A stretch of 64,000 nucleotides of DNA from Allygus modestus (taxonomy: Eukaryota; Arthropoda; Insecta; Hemiptera; Cicadellidae). Position 1 is the stretch's first letter. The number at the start of each line of letters is the position of its first letter. The translations under genes were made by a program, and so were the position numbers. Location of the stretch: the NCBI GenBank assembly GCA_963675035.1, contig OY776114.1, positions 147,811,161 to 147,875,160 on the forward strand. The letters are read 5' to 3'. This document shows, piece after piece, positions 27,063-39,247 of the stretch. The notes under the pieces were generated by a model. It saw nothing but the letters and a program-made list of their open reading frames with translations, searched no databases and was not told the origin of the DNA.

Positions 27063-28027
27063 GTTACCGCGATAACTTTTGAAAGAAACAGCCGATTTTG
27101 ATTAAATTTTGCACAAATGTGGAGAGTAGCATTTATGACTTTAAGTTCGAAAACCAGATCGATCGCACTATGGGAAGGGGGTTTTATCGTGGTTTACAAT
27201 TTTCCAAAAATGTTTTTGCAAATTTGACCCCAAAATAATAAAAACAATCAATTTTGGTTATAGCCGTTTTATAGAGCTTAATAAAACAAATAATTTAGTA
27301 TTATGAATCATTAACCTAGGTTAAGTAGTTGCGGAGAAAATAAAAAAAAAACGTGTCCCATGTTAATCTAATCGGAAAAAGGTTTTTAGATTTTTCTCAG
27401 ATAGTTTTACTAAAATCTTCACATTTATGTTTATTAATGTGTTTAGCTCAACAAAACAAACATTTTGGTGTTTTAATCGTTGTTCTACGTCCAACCGTTG
27501 CAGAGATATTCAAAGTGCCAAACACAGTACGTTGTCCAATGTTATCCTTATGGAGAATAAATAAAACTCTATATCTCGATTATTTATGAATGTATATTGA
27601 TGAAACTTGGTATGTGGCTTCAACTAGTTGTGGTATATTGATATTAGCACAAAAAACAAGTTTTTGTTGATAGTCCCCGTAGCAACAAACCTGCATACTC
27701 GGCCCCCATGTTATTCATATGGAGAATAAGTAAAGTTGTATATCTCCCTTAATTATGAACCTACATTAAGAGAACTTGGTATGTAGCTTCACCTGGTTCA
27801 GTTGTATTGATAATTGCAAAAAAACACGTTACTTATCTTCCTCGTTGCAGCAAACCTGCGTCCTCAACCCTAATGTTATTCTTATGAAGAATAAATAAAA
27901 TGCTATATATCACTTATTTATTGATGTATTTTTGTGAAACTTGGTAAATAACTCTACGTAGTAGTGAGTCACATATATATGCATTGGAAATTCGCTGAGT
28001 ACGCAGGTTTGCTGCGACGGGGGTATT

Positions 28028-29031
28028 TTTAAACTGCTATCTTGAAATCCATGTTTATGTCAGTAACAAATGTGTACTCAGATTTTTAGTGACAGTTTAA
28101 TACTGTTTATATATAAGATACGTACTAAGCAAATAGTACCAGCTCCATTAAAACAAACAAGCTTTTAATCATCGCTTGTGTGACAAATCGCTTCATTTTG
28201 AATTTATACTCCTTTATACTACTGAAAGACATGCTTAAATAGTATTAAGCTTGCATTTTCTGGCATACGCTGTATCGGTATGTTATGTCGAAACACACCA
28301 ATACTGTTTATAGATTAATTTGTATTGTTGTTACCGTTTGTTAATTAAAAATCAGTTATTATTTAACACAAAGAAGTTTTTAAAAATTACCCTAAAGAAA
28401 GGTTAACTTTATGATCATAATCTTTGTATTTCAATGCGTCATTATTAAAATTCTAGTAGATATACCCAAAACTATATACAAATTTGAAATTTTACTTAAA
28501 TATGTAAGATTTACTTGGGACACAGTAAACAAGTTTAAATAAAAACTGTGTTTTTTACATACTTATTTATATAGAAAGGAATCAATTTAGTTCATCTTAT
28601 GTTTTTTAATTCTTGCACAATAACAAAAATTGATTGCTGCTCTACATTCTGTGGTATTTATTCTCTATAAAAGTGTAGAGAAGTGTGTGTAAGCATTTGC
28701 AAGCGTGTTGGTTTTGATTCGACTACATATTATTGTTATATAAGATTGTAATTGCAACATTTGACAATTCCTTCTTGAAAAAAAATAAAGAAAAACAATT
28801 TGATACAATAAACTGTTGAAAATAATCAGTTCTAAATATTATTACTTATTTTACATTGCTATTTCGAGGCTAATATGAAACCCATAAGGGTCATATATTC
28901 TTTATGTCATTTATTTTTTCGGTTCTCTATTCGGATAACAGCTTATATATCAAACTAGCTATTATATATATATATATAGCTCTTTAATTCCGTGCAGTTT
29001 CGAGAAGCTTAGTGTGCTATATTTAAATTTT
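28028..29031. other. Gene-free AT-rich stretch
   Basis: About 1 kb between a family A copy and a family B copy. No gene or named repeat is seen; a short (TA)n run sits near 28965-28977. Confidence 0.45.
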
Positions 29032-29649
29032 AAACGAGTTTGCACGCAGCACGCTGACGTGAGGGAAGTGAATTTCCACATAAAAACTTTTAAAACTCAA
29101 AATCAGTGTAAAAACATCCATACGTCAAATTTTTATTGAAATCTGAAAACATTGATTTTTTGGCTGTTCTGATGCTCCTGGTTTCATTTATCTGCAATGC
29201 TGGGAATACAATTTTGTGCATTATAAGGTTACGAGAAGGTCCAGTGAGGCTTTAAAGTAGGCGTGAGGTTGCTGGAGATGTTAAAAGTACACCAACAAAT
29301 GAATAACAGGCTTTTCTAATGTAAAACCCCCATAAGACAACGTACTGCGTTAGGTCAATACACATTTTCTTTAATAACTCGGTAAATATGTATGCTAGAA
29401 TGACGAGAGAGGGCTTAAAACTTTCGCCACTCTAATTCCCATCTTTTTACATGCATTAATTTTACATCTGGGGCTTTTCTGACCCTTTCTGGGCCCAAAA
29501 ACTCGAAATTTGAAAGATTAATCTCCAAAAAATGGGTTTAGAGTTTTCCGATTGTTTTTCCCAACGAACTTGTCCAACAGATTATAGAAAGGAACGTCCC
29601 TACCAAATTTGAAGTAAATCGGACAAAAAATGCGACCGCTAGAGTGCAT

Positions 29650-29741
<92 letters not shown>

Positions 29742-29860
29742 TTGAACGACCCCCCAAAACGTGTTCAGGGGGCACGTTAGGAACTTCTATGGTGGTCCCG
29801 GGCTTAAGTTTCTCCGTGCGGGTCATGCTAATAGTCCACTTTCCAAAGGAAATTCACTAA
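29032..29860 (-). mobile_element. Family B HINE-like repeat, copy 2
   Basis: From the hairpin end AAACGAGTTTGCACGCAGCA to TTTCCAAAGGAAATTCACTAA. It has a long (TA)n tract at about 29658-29736 followed by TTTTGAACGACCCCCCAAAA. It faces copy 3 (30168-30945) in inverted orientation with a 300-bp spacer between them. Confidence 0.75.
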
Positions 29861-30167
29861 CAAGCGATGTTGTTAAATATTAATTAAGTTCGTTACACAA
29901 CAGCACAAAGGCTTTTTTAAATGTTTTACGATTTTTGTTCTCCCCTAAAAATGTATGTTTCATTAAAAACAAAAGCAGTGGTTATGCTCATAATATGCTC
30001 ACATACTATGTATGTGACAAACTAGTGCAACATACTAAAGTATGAGTTAAATTATATTTTATAATAAATGGTGGTTTATAGACCTAGTATTCTGCAGTGT
30101 GATATTTGATCCTACCAATAGCACATAGGGACAGTATAAGTATATTAATGACTTACTAATGCCTTTT
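29861..30167. other. Spacer between two inverted family B copies
   Basis: AT-rich, about 300 bp, no gene seen. Confidence 0.5.
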
Positions 30168-30286
30168 TTAGTGAATTTCCTATGGAAAGTGAACTATTAG
30201 CATGACCTGCACGGTGAAACTTAAGCCCGGGACCACCATAGAAGTTCCTAACTTGACCCCCTGAACACGTTTTGGGGGGGTCGTTC

Positions 30287-30326
<40 letters not shown>

Positions 30327-30945
30327 ATGCACTCTAGCGGTCGCATTTTTTGTCCGATTTACTTCAAATTTGGTAGGAACATTCCTTTCTATAATCAGTT
30401 GGACAAGTTCGTTGGGAAAAACAATCGGAAAACTCTAAACCCCTTTTTTGGGGATTAATCTTTCAAATTTTGAGTTTTTGGGCCCAAAAAGGGTCAGAAA
30501 AGCCCCGGACGTAAAATTAATCCATATACAAAGATGGGAATTAGTAAGGCGAAACTTTAAAGCTCCCTCCCGTCATTTTATCATGACTATTTACCAAGTT
30601 ATAGAAGAAAATGTGTATTGACCAAACACACAGTACGTTGTCTTTGGGAGTTTTACATTAGAAAAGCCTGTTATTCATTTGTTGGTGTACTTTTATCATC
30701 CCCAGCAACCTCACGCCTACTTTCAAGCCTGACTGGACCTTCTCCTAACCTTATAATGCGCAAAATTGTATTGTCAGCATTGCAGGTAAATGAAACCAGG
30801 AGCATCAGAACAGCCAAAAACTCAATGTTTTCAGAATTCAATAAAAATAGAAATAAATGTATGTTTTACACTGGTTTTGAGTTTTAAAAGTTTTTTATGT
30901 GGAAAATCACTTCCCTCACGTCAGCGTGCTGCGTGCGAACTCGTT
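30168..30945 (+). mobile_element. Family B HINE-like repeat, copy 3
   Basis: Starts TTAGTGAATTTCCTATGGAAA and ends with the hairpin region CACGTCAGCGTGCTGCGTGC then GAACTCGTT. The (TA)n tract (about 30293-30318) runs into a short (TG)n. Its inverted neighbour is copy 2. It carries the CACAGTACGTTGTC motif that is also found in family A. Confidence 0.75.
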
Positions 30946-31059
30946 ATTTCTTAAATTGAACGGAGACTAGTTTTATGGATAGTTGAAATAACGAATTCTA
31001 ACCAAAATAAATTCGGAGGGTTTAGAATTCTATACCGAAAATCCGCTTTGGAGCAGCCT

Positions 31060-31200
31060 TTGTTTTCTGATACATGGCGCGATGAGGAACATGGTTCAAT
31101 CAATAGTAGATTGATGCCGGCACTTTACCGGACGTATTGTTTCATTTCTAGACCTAAACCCCCTCCACCTGCCCAATCCACCCGTCCAACAGTACTTCTT
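31060..31200 (+). repeat. GC-rich SINE-like repeat (family E), copy 1
   Basis: GATACATGGCGC then AATAGTAGATTGATGCC, GTATTGTTTCATT and a C-rich end. It is similar to 34345-34500 and 38930-39090, all much more GC-rich than the surrounding DNA. In copy 3 the TGGCGCAGTAGG text fits the polymerase III A-box consensus, but I found no clear B box. The class is uncertain. Confidence 0.5.
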
Positions 31201-31509
31201 AAGATTGAAGACTGGAAGATATATTGTTATTATAATTATACTTCCATAAGCAAATCTATCACGGATTTAACAACTTAGAAGCAACAAGCTTAGAAAACTA
31301 AAGTAGTAGTGGTATTGTCTGCATAAAAATATGGTAAAACAGTTTAAACTGAGGTAATTTCCACTTATAAACAACTCTCCTACTTTCAAGAAAAAAAAAA
31401 TAAATGTAAGATTTGTTTATTAAACTTTTTATTTGTACTATCTTATCTATTTATCCTAGGTTAATTTTAAATGAGTCTCCACCTAACTTTTTCTTTATTT
31501 CTTGAGATA

Positions 31510-32040
31510 TTGGCTCCGGATTGCCACCGATCATTGTTGATCAACTTATACTTAATTTTGTTTTAGGTCAAACTTTTGACCGACATCTTGGATTCGCCAT
31601 ATTGTATTAAAATACTTTGTTTAAAAAGTAAAGGTGGCGTTGTGAGCCATCATATAGAACTACTTTCCTACGGTGAACGTAATGCTGCAATCCGTTTTTG
31701 AAAATCATTATTCGTTCACAAGATATTGTTGATTAAAAAAAATAGTTTTAAAGATAATTTTAAATGCCCCCAACCTTAAATCATGCCCATATTCTCGTCA
31801 TTAGATAAAATAACGATCATAATCTGCTAGCGATCATTGTTGAGGGGCATTTGCTTCATTTTGAAGAAATTAAAATTTTCGGTCGCCATCTTGTATCCGC
31901 CATTTTGGAATGAGAAAATGTTGTTTTTTAAGCAAATGTGGGGTTGTGACCCATCATTTACAACTGTCTTTCCACGCTGAAACCAATGCCGCAACTCGTT
32001 TTTAAATTTCAGTGTTCGTTCTCATGAAATTGACCCTTTT
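31510..32040 (+). repeat. Two diverged ~300-bp direct repeats
   Basis: Blocks at about 31530-31745 and 31825-32040 share the order GATCATTGTTGA, ...CGCCATNTTG..., AAANGTGG...GTTGTGANCCATCAT, CTTTCC...GNTGAA and GTTCGTTCNCANGA. They look like tandem copies of one old repeat unit. The GCCATCTTG and GCCATTTTGGAATG motifs are frequent in degenerate insect repeats. No coding function is seen. Confidence 0.5.
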
Positions 32041-32127
32041 TGAAATGTAAAACATAAATCTAACAATCTCTTGAGTTTTGATAGATATATCTAAAACGGA
32101 TTGCGGCATTGGTTTCAGCGTAAAACC

Positions 32128-32337
32128 CCTGGTTTAAACCAAAATTAATTGTTGAAAAATGTAAGGGTGAAAAATGCAAAAAACTGATTTTTGGAAAATT
32201 TAAAACACCCATAAACCCCCCTTCCCATGGTCCGATTTTTCTGGTTTTCGAACTTAAAGTCATGAATGTCACTTTACACATTTGAGCCAAATTTAATCAA
32301 AATCAGACGATGTTTACTCAAGTTATCGTGTTAACGG

Positions 32338-32410
<73 letters not shown>

Positions 32411-32539
32411 TATAAATTTGAGCGAATAGTGTTTTTGACATCTGGGAACCTCAAAATAAAAAGTTAACATGATCTCGGGTTTAACTCTTCCCATGCCACC
32501 TACGGTAATAGCTTCTTCCCTATAGGGGAAATTCGCTAA
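32128..32539 (-). mobile_element. Family A HINE-like repeat, copy 5 (truncated)
   Basis: The 5' part of a family A element in reverse orientation: GGTTTAAACCAAAATTAATT, the block with TTTCTGGTTTTCGAACTTAA, a (CA)n/(TA)n tract at about 32340-32410, then CTATAGGGGAAATTCGCTAA. The internal units and the 3' hairpin end are missing; the sequence beyond the left break belongs to the repeat at 31510-32040. Confidence 0.7.
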
Positions 32540-34344
32540 TAAACTACCGATAACACAACCTTTCATATTATTAATGGGTTTAAAACCACTGGGACGGCCC
32601 TGTGGTCTGATAGGAAAACTCATATGCTATCTATAATTTAGAGGACAACTTTTTTAATTTGGCACCTCAATCCAAAAATCTGTTGTGAGGAAAAGAAAAG
32701 TTGACTGGACACCAAAACTCGTTATTAAAAAGTTTGATGATAGTTTGCAGAAAAAATACTATCACTGTTTCTAATACTGTTTTACTGTAGATTGCTTAAC
32801 AACTGTGATTGATTGATTATCCTTAGTCTAATTATCTTGAATAACATGCAATCCAATCCAAGCCTTTACCGTTTTTGTTGATCGATTTCGAGTTTCTCAG
32901 AGACATCCGTCATTTTGACATGTAAAAAGAGAAAACAGAAGTATGGTAAAGAACACTTAAATATATTAGTTTTTAAAGATACAAAATAAACTATTAGGTA
33001 TCAGTTTATTGGCACAAAGGATAAACTCTCACATGGAGTATGAGTAACAATCCTGAAAATAATCCATTTCAGTAATAATTCTCTACCAGCTAACTAACTT
33101 ACAAAGTTCCTGTAAACTACACAAAGATTCCCTCGCTCTAAGGTTATTCCATTCCAAGTTTCAAACTTTGTTGTGAGTATTATTTATTCCTCTTGCATCA
33201 AGAACAATCATTAACTCATGTTGGACAGTGTTATAAATGTACGTCGAACTATTTAGTAGAGTTTATTATTAAATATTTATTAATTTGTTTGGTTTCGATT
33301 TAATAGATAATTATTAATGCTGTCTTAATCTAACTGCACCAGATCTCCTGTAGGTAGTTGGCATATTTATCCCCATCTACAATGACTGGTAAGTATTAAT
33401 TATTAATGACCAATCTTTGTTTCTGTTTTGGAATCCGGATGTAAGCTCAAACGCCCTCTATCAGTCCTTTGTACTGATTTAAATTAAATATATTCATCGA
33501 AAATGTCTTGAAAAATCTGAACAAATGAGTGGTAAAGAGCTTTAGAGCTTGAAATCAGTAAACAAAAGTCGAATAATGAGTAGCAATCAATCCAGTGGTT
33601 TTAGGCAATTCAGAAAATTGTAAATTGTATTGATTAAAATTAAAGGTTCTCCTTTTTACCACGTTTTTATTAATATGTTTACCAATCATATATTTAAAAT
33701 ATTTTCGTAACATTTTACATTTAGGTCAAGTACAATGTATTTTTACATGAAGCTAAATTTACCCATTTACAGTTTAGAAAGATACATACATGTAATGCCC
33801 CTATACACCAAATAATGTAAAACAACTGTTCTTATACTTTGAAAAAGTACTTCAATCTAAAAAATATGAGAAAAACAGTTCATTACTTAAATGAAAAGTC
33901 TCCTATATAACCAGTGTTAATTTACGAGTTATGTTTTTGCTTTCAGTAAAAGATTACTGTTTCGTATTACTATTTATTATTCTAGGACAACATATAACCT
34001 AGTTTAAATTACACTATTATTTAAAAATGGTAGGTAAAAACATATAGTGTACTTTCCTATTTTACCTACATTACTATTTATAACTTATAGTTTAGTTTCC
34101 TGCGATGTTTATAATAGGAAGTATAAAAAGCATTTTTTTATTGATGGATAAACTAGGAGGAAAATTAAAGTGTGAGGCAAAAATGAACTAAATTAGAACA
34201 ATTCTTATATTTGTTATTAAATTGTAATATAATACTTACTTATGAAATATCCAGTGCAAATCACTACGATAAGACGATTTTTTAAGACAATTTAATAGTC
34301 TGGTACTCTTATGATACAAAATGCTTTGATAAAGTTCGTCCAAT
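32540..34344. other. Gene-free AT-rich stretch
   Basis: No ORF of note, no RNA gene, and no repeat shared with the rest of the window was seen. Confidence 0.45.
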
Positions 34345-34500
34345 AGCAGCGCGGCGCAGTAGGCGGACGACTCAATCTATTGTAGACTGATGCGCCCTCT
34401 TCACCAGGTGTATCTTTGCATTACTGGGTTCCCGCCTCCCCCCACAACAAACGGTTCCGACTCGACAACACTGGACACAATAGGCTAGCTTCATTCGAAC
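34345..34500 (+). repeat. GC-rich SINE-like repeat (family E), copy 2
   Basis: GCGGCGCAGTAGGCGGACGA, CTCAATCTATTGTAGACTGA, then GTATCTTTGCATTACTGGG and a C-rich end. It has the same order of motifs as 38930-39090 and, more loosely, 31060-31200. Confidence 0.55.
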
Positions 34501-34903
34501 TGATACATCACACAGAGCCAACGAGCAAACGATGCATTAAATAAAACCTTCGTCAAGTGATCTTTTATTTGTTTAAACTGATAAAGCACAACAAAATGAA
34601 ATGAGCTCACGATTATTTATAATTAAAGATAACCTTCTTACTACTTATAGAATGCAAACTTCGTTATGAAACTTTGATTTAAAACAAACACCTGCTCATT
34701 CTGTTTCCTGAAGCCATAAACTAGATTTTGTAATGCTGGTTAAACAATGATATTGAAGGCCTGAAGGCTAAACAAATAATGCAGTTAAAGTAATAATAAC
34801 TAAATAAAAGAATACGTATGAACAAATTATTGTTACAATTACAGTTTTCAATTAAATAATATCATATTCATCAGATCAAATTAAAGGTACATGATGTGAT
34901 CGA

Positions 34904-35148
34904 TCTTTCTATCAAATATATAAAATTCTCGTGTCACAGTGTTTGTAACAAAACTCCTCCGAAACGGCTTGACAGATTCTTATGAAATTTTGTGTGTATA
35001 TTCGGTAGGTCTGAGAATAGGACTAAATATATTTTTTTCGATAGGTGAGTGAGCGAGGTGAACGAGCTCATATTGAAAATGAACGAGTATATGATATAAA
35101 ACAAATTCAATGACTTTAGGACAGGACAACGTCTGTCGGGCCAGCTAG
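34904..35148 (+). mobile_element. Helitron-like short element (family D)
   Basis: Begins TCTTTCTATC...AAAATTCTCGTGTCACAG and ends GTCTGTCGGGCCAGCTAG followed by T. TC at the 5' end and CTAG at the 3' end next to T agree with Helitron termini, and the internal CTCCTCCGAAACGGCTTGAC block is text I associate with common insect Helitron-type repeats. The hairpin before CTAG is weak. Non-coding. Confidence 0.45.
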
Positions 35149-35474
35149 TAATATTATAAAGAAGAGGAGGTCTGTCCGTCTGTCTACTGATCCGGGTGAA
35201 CGCAAAAACTACTGAACCGACTGAGCTGAAACTTTACACCAAGGTAGATATTGAACCCATGCAACTCATAGGCCTATTCACTTCCTTAAAATCCCCTCAG
35301 GCTACACCCCGTGAACATCGTAAATTTCAACGTTTACAATTGAGAAGAAAGTAGACATTCATAAACTGTAATGTGAACAGCTGTGGATACTTACATTTTA
35401 CAGCTAAAGAACAGAGCAAGAACAGCTGTTTCAAAACCTTTCTAACCCGTGCGAAGAACAGGTACATCAGCTAG
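35149..35474 (+). mobile_element. Helitron-like short element (family C), copy 2
   Basis: Directly abuts the family D element. It starts TAATATTATAAAGAAGAGG and ends ACCCGTGCGAAGAACAGGT, ACATCAG, CTAG, T. The terminal hairpin is less perfect than in the copy at 18058-18447. Shared internal blocks include CTGAGCTGAAACTTTACACC and AGAACAGCTGTTTC. Non-coding. Confidence 0.6.
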
Positions 35475-37855
35475 TTAATTATATGGATTTAAATATTTGT
35501 TATCCAGCGTCTAAAGAGACCTTGTCTCTGAAATTAATATCACTGAAATATTTTATCAATGAATACTAATTTGTTCGCTACAGTTTTTTAATATCATTAA
35601 ACGCGCATTTACTTTAGTACTATAAAAGAACATATTTATACAACTTTACTCCATTCGAATTCCCCCACTGAATGCAACTTGCAATTTCCGATGTAAATAA
35701 TTAAACAGGTACCACTCTATTTTCCAGAATACAGTTTAAGTTTTTAATTTGCTTCATAGACAATCTCATGCTCTAAATCAATACAAACTCTTAGGCTGCA
35801 CTTTGTTTTTTATTTGGTATTTGTGTTCCTTAGGGGTTTACAAAGAGAGTAAAAACTCAAAGGGCAACAAATACTGTTTAAAGGTTAGACGTTATACTGT
35901 TTCTTCAATTTACAGTATGATAAATTGTGCTCATGTACTTGGTATCGGTTATCAGTCGGCTTTTAAGGTCCATGTAATCAATTGGGAGGAATAATAATAG
36001 CACCATGATAGAGTGGATGTTGCCCAGCAACGGGTCACGAGTCGCAACTCTGACCACTCACACCTTCCCACAACTGCAAAACATTCTCGTTCAGTAAACA
36101 AATGAAAATTCCCTCCAATTAATTTAATAAAGTTTAAAATACTTTACGATTTGACAGTTGTATCACCTATCAATTGATGTGTAAAGATTTGAGCATTCAT
36201 TAAAAATACTCTTAATTCCTTGCCACGTTTAATTTTGTAATTTTCTTGCCAAACAAATTAAAACCAAACAGAGCCATTGTAAATTGATGACGCAATTGAA
36301 AAAAATTTTAATATTAAGTATAGGGTAAGATGTTATATAATAAGAAAATTGATTTTAAACATAACATTACTGACATGTTTGTTTGATATTGGTACCATAT
36401 CGGGCTATGTCAATGTATCACAACATCCTTATTAGGGGAATGGCTTTGGTATGCTAATGGATCTCACGCCTTCAGATATAGGTTATTGATATAGCAATAA
36501 AATTAAAATATATTTCAAACAAAGTATTTAAATTACATCTACCATTGAGACTTTGTTCTATTAATATAAGTTGCATACTAAAGTATTTAGACGCCTTATA
36601 ATAACCTTGATCAGAATCAAACAATTAGTGTTGGGTTAGACTGTGATTTCAATGTAGTTTTAACGGGAAAATATTATCAGAATAAGTAAAACCTATACTT
36701 GCAATAAGTGTAAACCCTAAAGTCTCATATGGTACTTTTTAATCGAAAACTTTTAACTCTCGATGCAATTTCATTCATAAACTCCAAATTTACTGAGGAA
36801 AGTTAAAGTAAAGCAAAAATTCCATAACGAATAATTATAAACTAGTGGCTTGAAGGGGCCATACTTTAGCCCCTAACCTTGCTACCATCTTCTGCCTTAT
36901 CTGATTTTTTTACCTTTTACATGCATTGGAAAATAAAACAGTATAAGTAGGAATACATGACAGTTCGTAAACAAAATAGACACTTAATCACATGTTTTAA
37001 TGTAAACAAATCATACATTTTTGAATCCCTATACTTTTCTTATCTGGGCTTTTTACGTTATTTACCATTTGCTGGTACATTTTTGGAAATTCTGCTATTT
37101 TTCCCGAGTCCTCTACTATTAACTTGAGCCCTCTCCCATCATCCTGCGATTTTCCAAGTTCCCACAATTTTCAGTTTAAAATTTCACTTACAGAATTACA
37201 TATAACTAGTGGACCTGTTGCTCTAAATCGAGCAAAACAAACTTTAATTATTTATATCAGTTTTTATTACAGTTTACCTGTATTTTACTGTATCATCACC
37301 TGCTTTAGAATTTATCTGAATTCAAACTACTCTCCATGTTATATTTATGGGAAAAAATTTTACTTTGAGGGTGGCCTGTGCCCTTTAGCAAAACAGTTTT
37401 GGAAATTGAAAACTACATTGCACAACTACGAATCTGGGCCATTTTTTTACACCTTAATCATCGAAATCGGTTCAGAAATAACGGAGGAGTCCTGTTTACA
37501 AATATACTATAGATATCCTTGATGATAACCTTGTTTTAAGCGATGACCCTTCTTGAACTAAGTAATTGCAGTACACATAAAAGTAAGTATAATTTAATAC
37601 ATATATTTCTCGACGATAAAATAAAGTACAGACATTACTGTTGAAGCTTTCAAGGAGTAACAAGCGCCGTGGGAGGTGATAAAAAGATTACGAATTGATA
37701 AGGTCGCTATCAACTGAGCTAATCATATTAGCCGTCACACCAATTCTTGTTTTTCTTCTTCATTTACTACTATAATTTAAATTAATCTGCATCACGTTGG
37801 AATTTTTCTCCCATTAACTGTTAGTAATTACATTAATTGTTTTTAAAGTTTTTTA
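35475..37855. other. Gene-free AT-rich stretch
   Basis: The longest frame is 132 codons (37124-37522) and has no recognisable domain and no convincing start context, so I do not call it. No repeat copy was recognised. Confidence 0.4.
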
Positions 37856-38669
37856 TTAGTGAATTTCCTTTGGAAAGTGAACTATTAGCATGACCTGCAC
37901 GGTGAAACTTAAGCCCGGGACCACCATAGAAGTTCCTAACGTGACCCCCTGAACACGTTTTGGGGGGTCGTTCAAAATTTTATATATATATATATATATA
38001 TATGTCTATATATATATATATATATATATGTCTATATATATATATAGTATGAACTCTAGCGGTCGCATTTTTTGTCCGATTTACTTCAAATTTGGTAGGG
38101 ACGTTCATTTCTATAATCTGTTGGACAAGTTCGTTGGGCAAAACAATCGGAAAACTCTAAACCCATTTTTTGAGGAATAATCGTTCAAATTTCGAGTTTT
38201 TGGGCCCAAAAACGGTCAGAAAAGCCCCAGATGTAAAATTAATGCATGTAAAAAGATGGGAATTAGAGAGGCGAAAGTTTTAAGCCCTCTCTCGTCATTC
38301 TAGCATAAATATTTACCGAGTTATTAAAGAAAATGTGTATCGGCTAAACACAGTACGTTGTCTTATGGGGGTTTTACACTAGAAAAGCCTGTTATTCCTT
38401 TGTTAGAGTACTTTTATTACCCCCAGAAACCTCACGCCTACTTTCAAGCCTGTCTGGACCTTCTCCTAACCTTATAATGCGCAAAATTGTATTCCCAGCT
38501 TTGCAAGTTAACAAATGAAACCAGGAGTATCAGAACAGCCAAAAAATCAATGTTTTCAGATTTCAATAATAATTGGACAAATGTATGTTTTTACACTGAT
38601 TTTGAGTTTTAAAAGTTTTTATGTGGAAATTCACTTCCTTCACGTCAGCGTGCTGCGTGCGAACTCGTT
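37856..38669 (+). mobile_element. Family B HINE-like repeat, copy 4
   Basis: A complete copy from TTAGTGAATTTCCTTTGGAA to CACGTCAGCGTGCTGCGTGC and GAACTCGTT. The microsatellite is (TA)n interrupted twice by TGTC (about 37980-38046), the same interruption as in copy 5. Confidence 0.8.
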
Positions 38670-38929
38670 TAATTAAAATGTAGTGTTTTGTATAATATTT
38701 TATATGCTGTATTAAGTTGTTCGATTATAGAGGGAGGAAGGTATTAAAGTGTTTTATGAATGCGGGTATTTGAATTTGTTTACGTTTTAGGTCAAAGTTA
38801 ACAAAGATCAAATTTTAAATAAAATATTGTTAAAATAAAATAAAAAGTTAATAAACGTTAAGTGTTTTGGCCGACAATCCAGTTGTCGGTTGAGAACAAC
38901 AATCTGGCACGACATTTGCTATCATAAAG

Positions 38930-39090
38930 GGATGTCTGATACATGGCGCAGTAGGTTGGGTGGTCCAATCTATAGCAGATTGATGCCACCACTACACTGG
39001 ATGTATCGTTGCATTACCGGACCTACCCCTTCCTCCCTGTCTACCCCTTCCGCCCATCTTCAATACTGTCCACAACACATTGGCATTGTT
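38930..39090 (+). repeat. GC-rich SINE-like repeat (family E), copy 3
   Basis: GATACATGGCGCAGTAGG, TTGGGTGGTCCAATC, GCAGATTGATGCCACC, GTATCGTTGCATTACCGG, then a C-rich end. TGGCGCAGTAGG fits the A-box consensus TRGCNNAGYNGG exactly. A matching B box is not visible, so the SINE identity is inference. Confidence 0.55.
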
Positions 39091-39241
39091 CTTTTGAATA
39101 CTGCACTATGAAATATTCGTTAATTTGTTTTCACAATAAATATATTTTCTAAAAGAAAATCTACAGAAGATTCAAACATAACGGTAAACAGTGAAAGCAA
39201 ATAAGGGTCCAACAAAAAAAGGATAATATAAGAATTGGATA

Positions 39242-39247
39242 CTAAAG
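39242..39247 (+). other. Target-site duplication CTAAAG, left
   Basis: CTAAAG directly precedes the terminal AGTAGGG of the palindromic element and is repeated exactly at 54513-54518 after CCCTACT. Six base pairs is the target duplication length known for Polinton/Maverick integration. Confidence 0.85.

Larger units (their letters stand above)
24117..28027 (+). mobile_element. Family A HINE-like repeat, copy 4, split by a mariner
   Basis: The left part (24117 to about 24270) has the usual 5' start TTAGCGAATTTCCCC and the GGTCCCCAGATG and CGTTCAAATTTATA blocks. The right part (about 26974-28027) resumes in the (TA)n/(TG)n tract and continues through the internal units to GGAAATTCGCTGAGTACGCA, the CGCAG...CTGCG hairpin and ACGGGGGTATT. 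Removing 24271-26973 restores a normal-length element, so this is a clear nested insertion: the mariner jumped into the TA microsatellite of an existing family A copy. Confidence 0.8.

Noticed and set aside
37124..37522. 132-aa plus ORF in a gene-free stretch
   Set aside because: The longest frame there, but no recognisable domain, no convincing start context and background composition.
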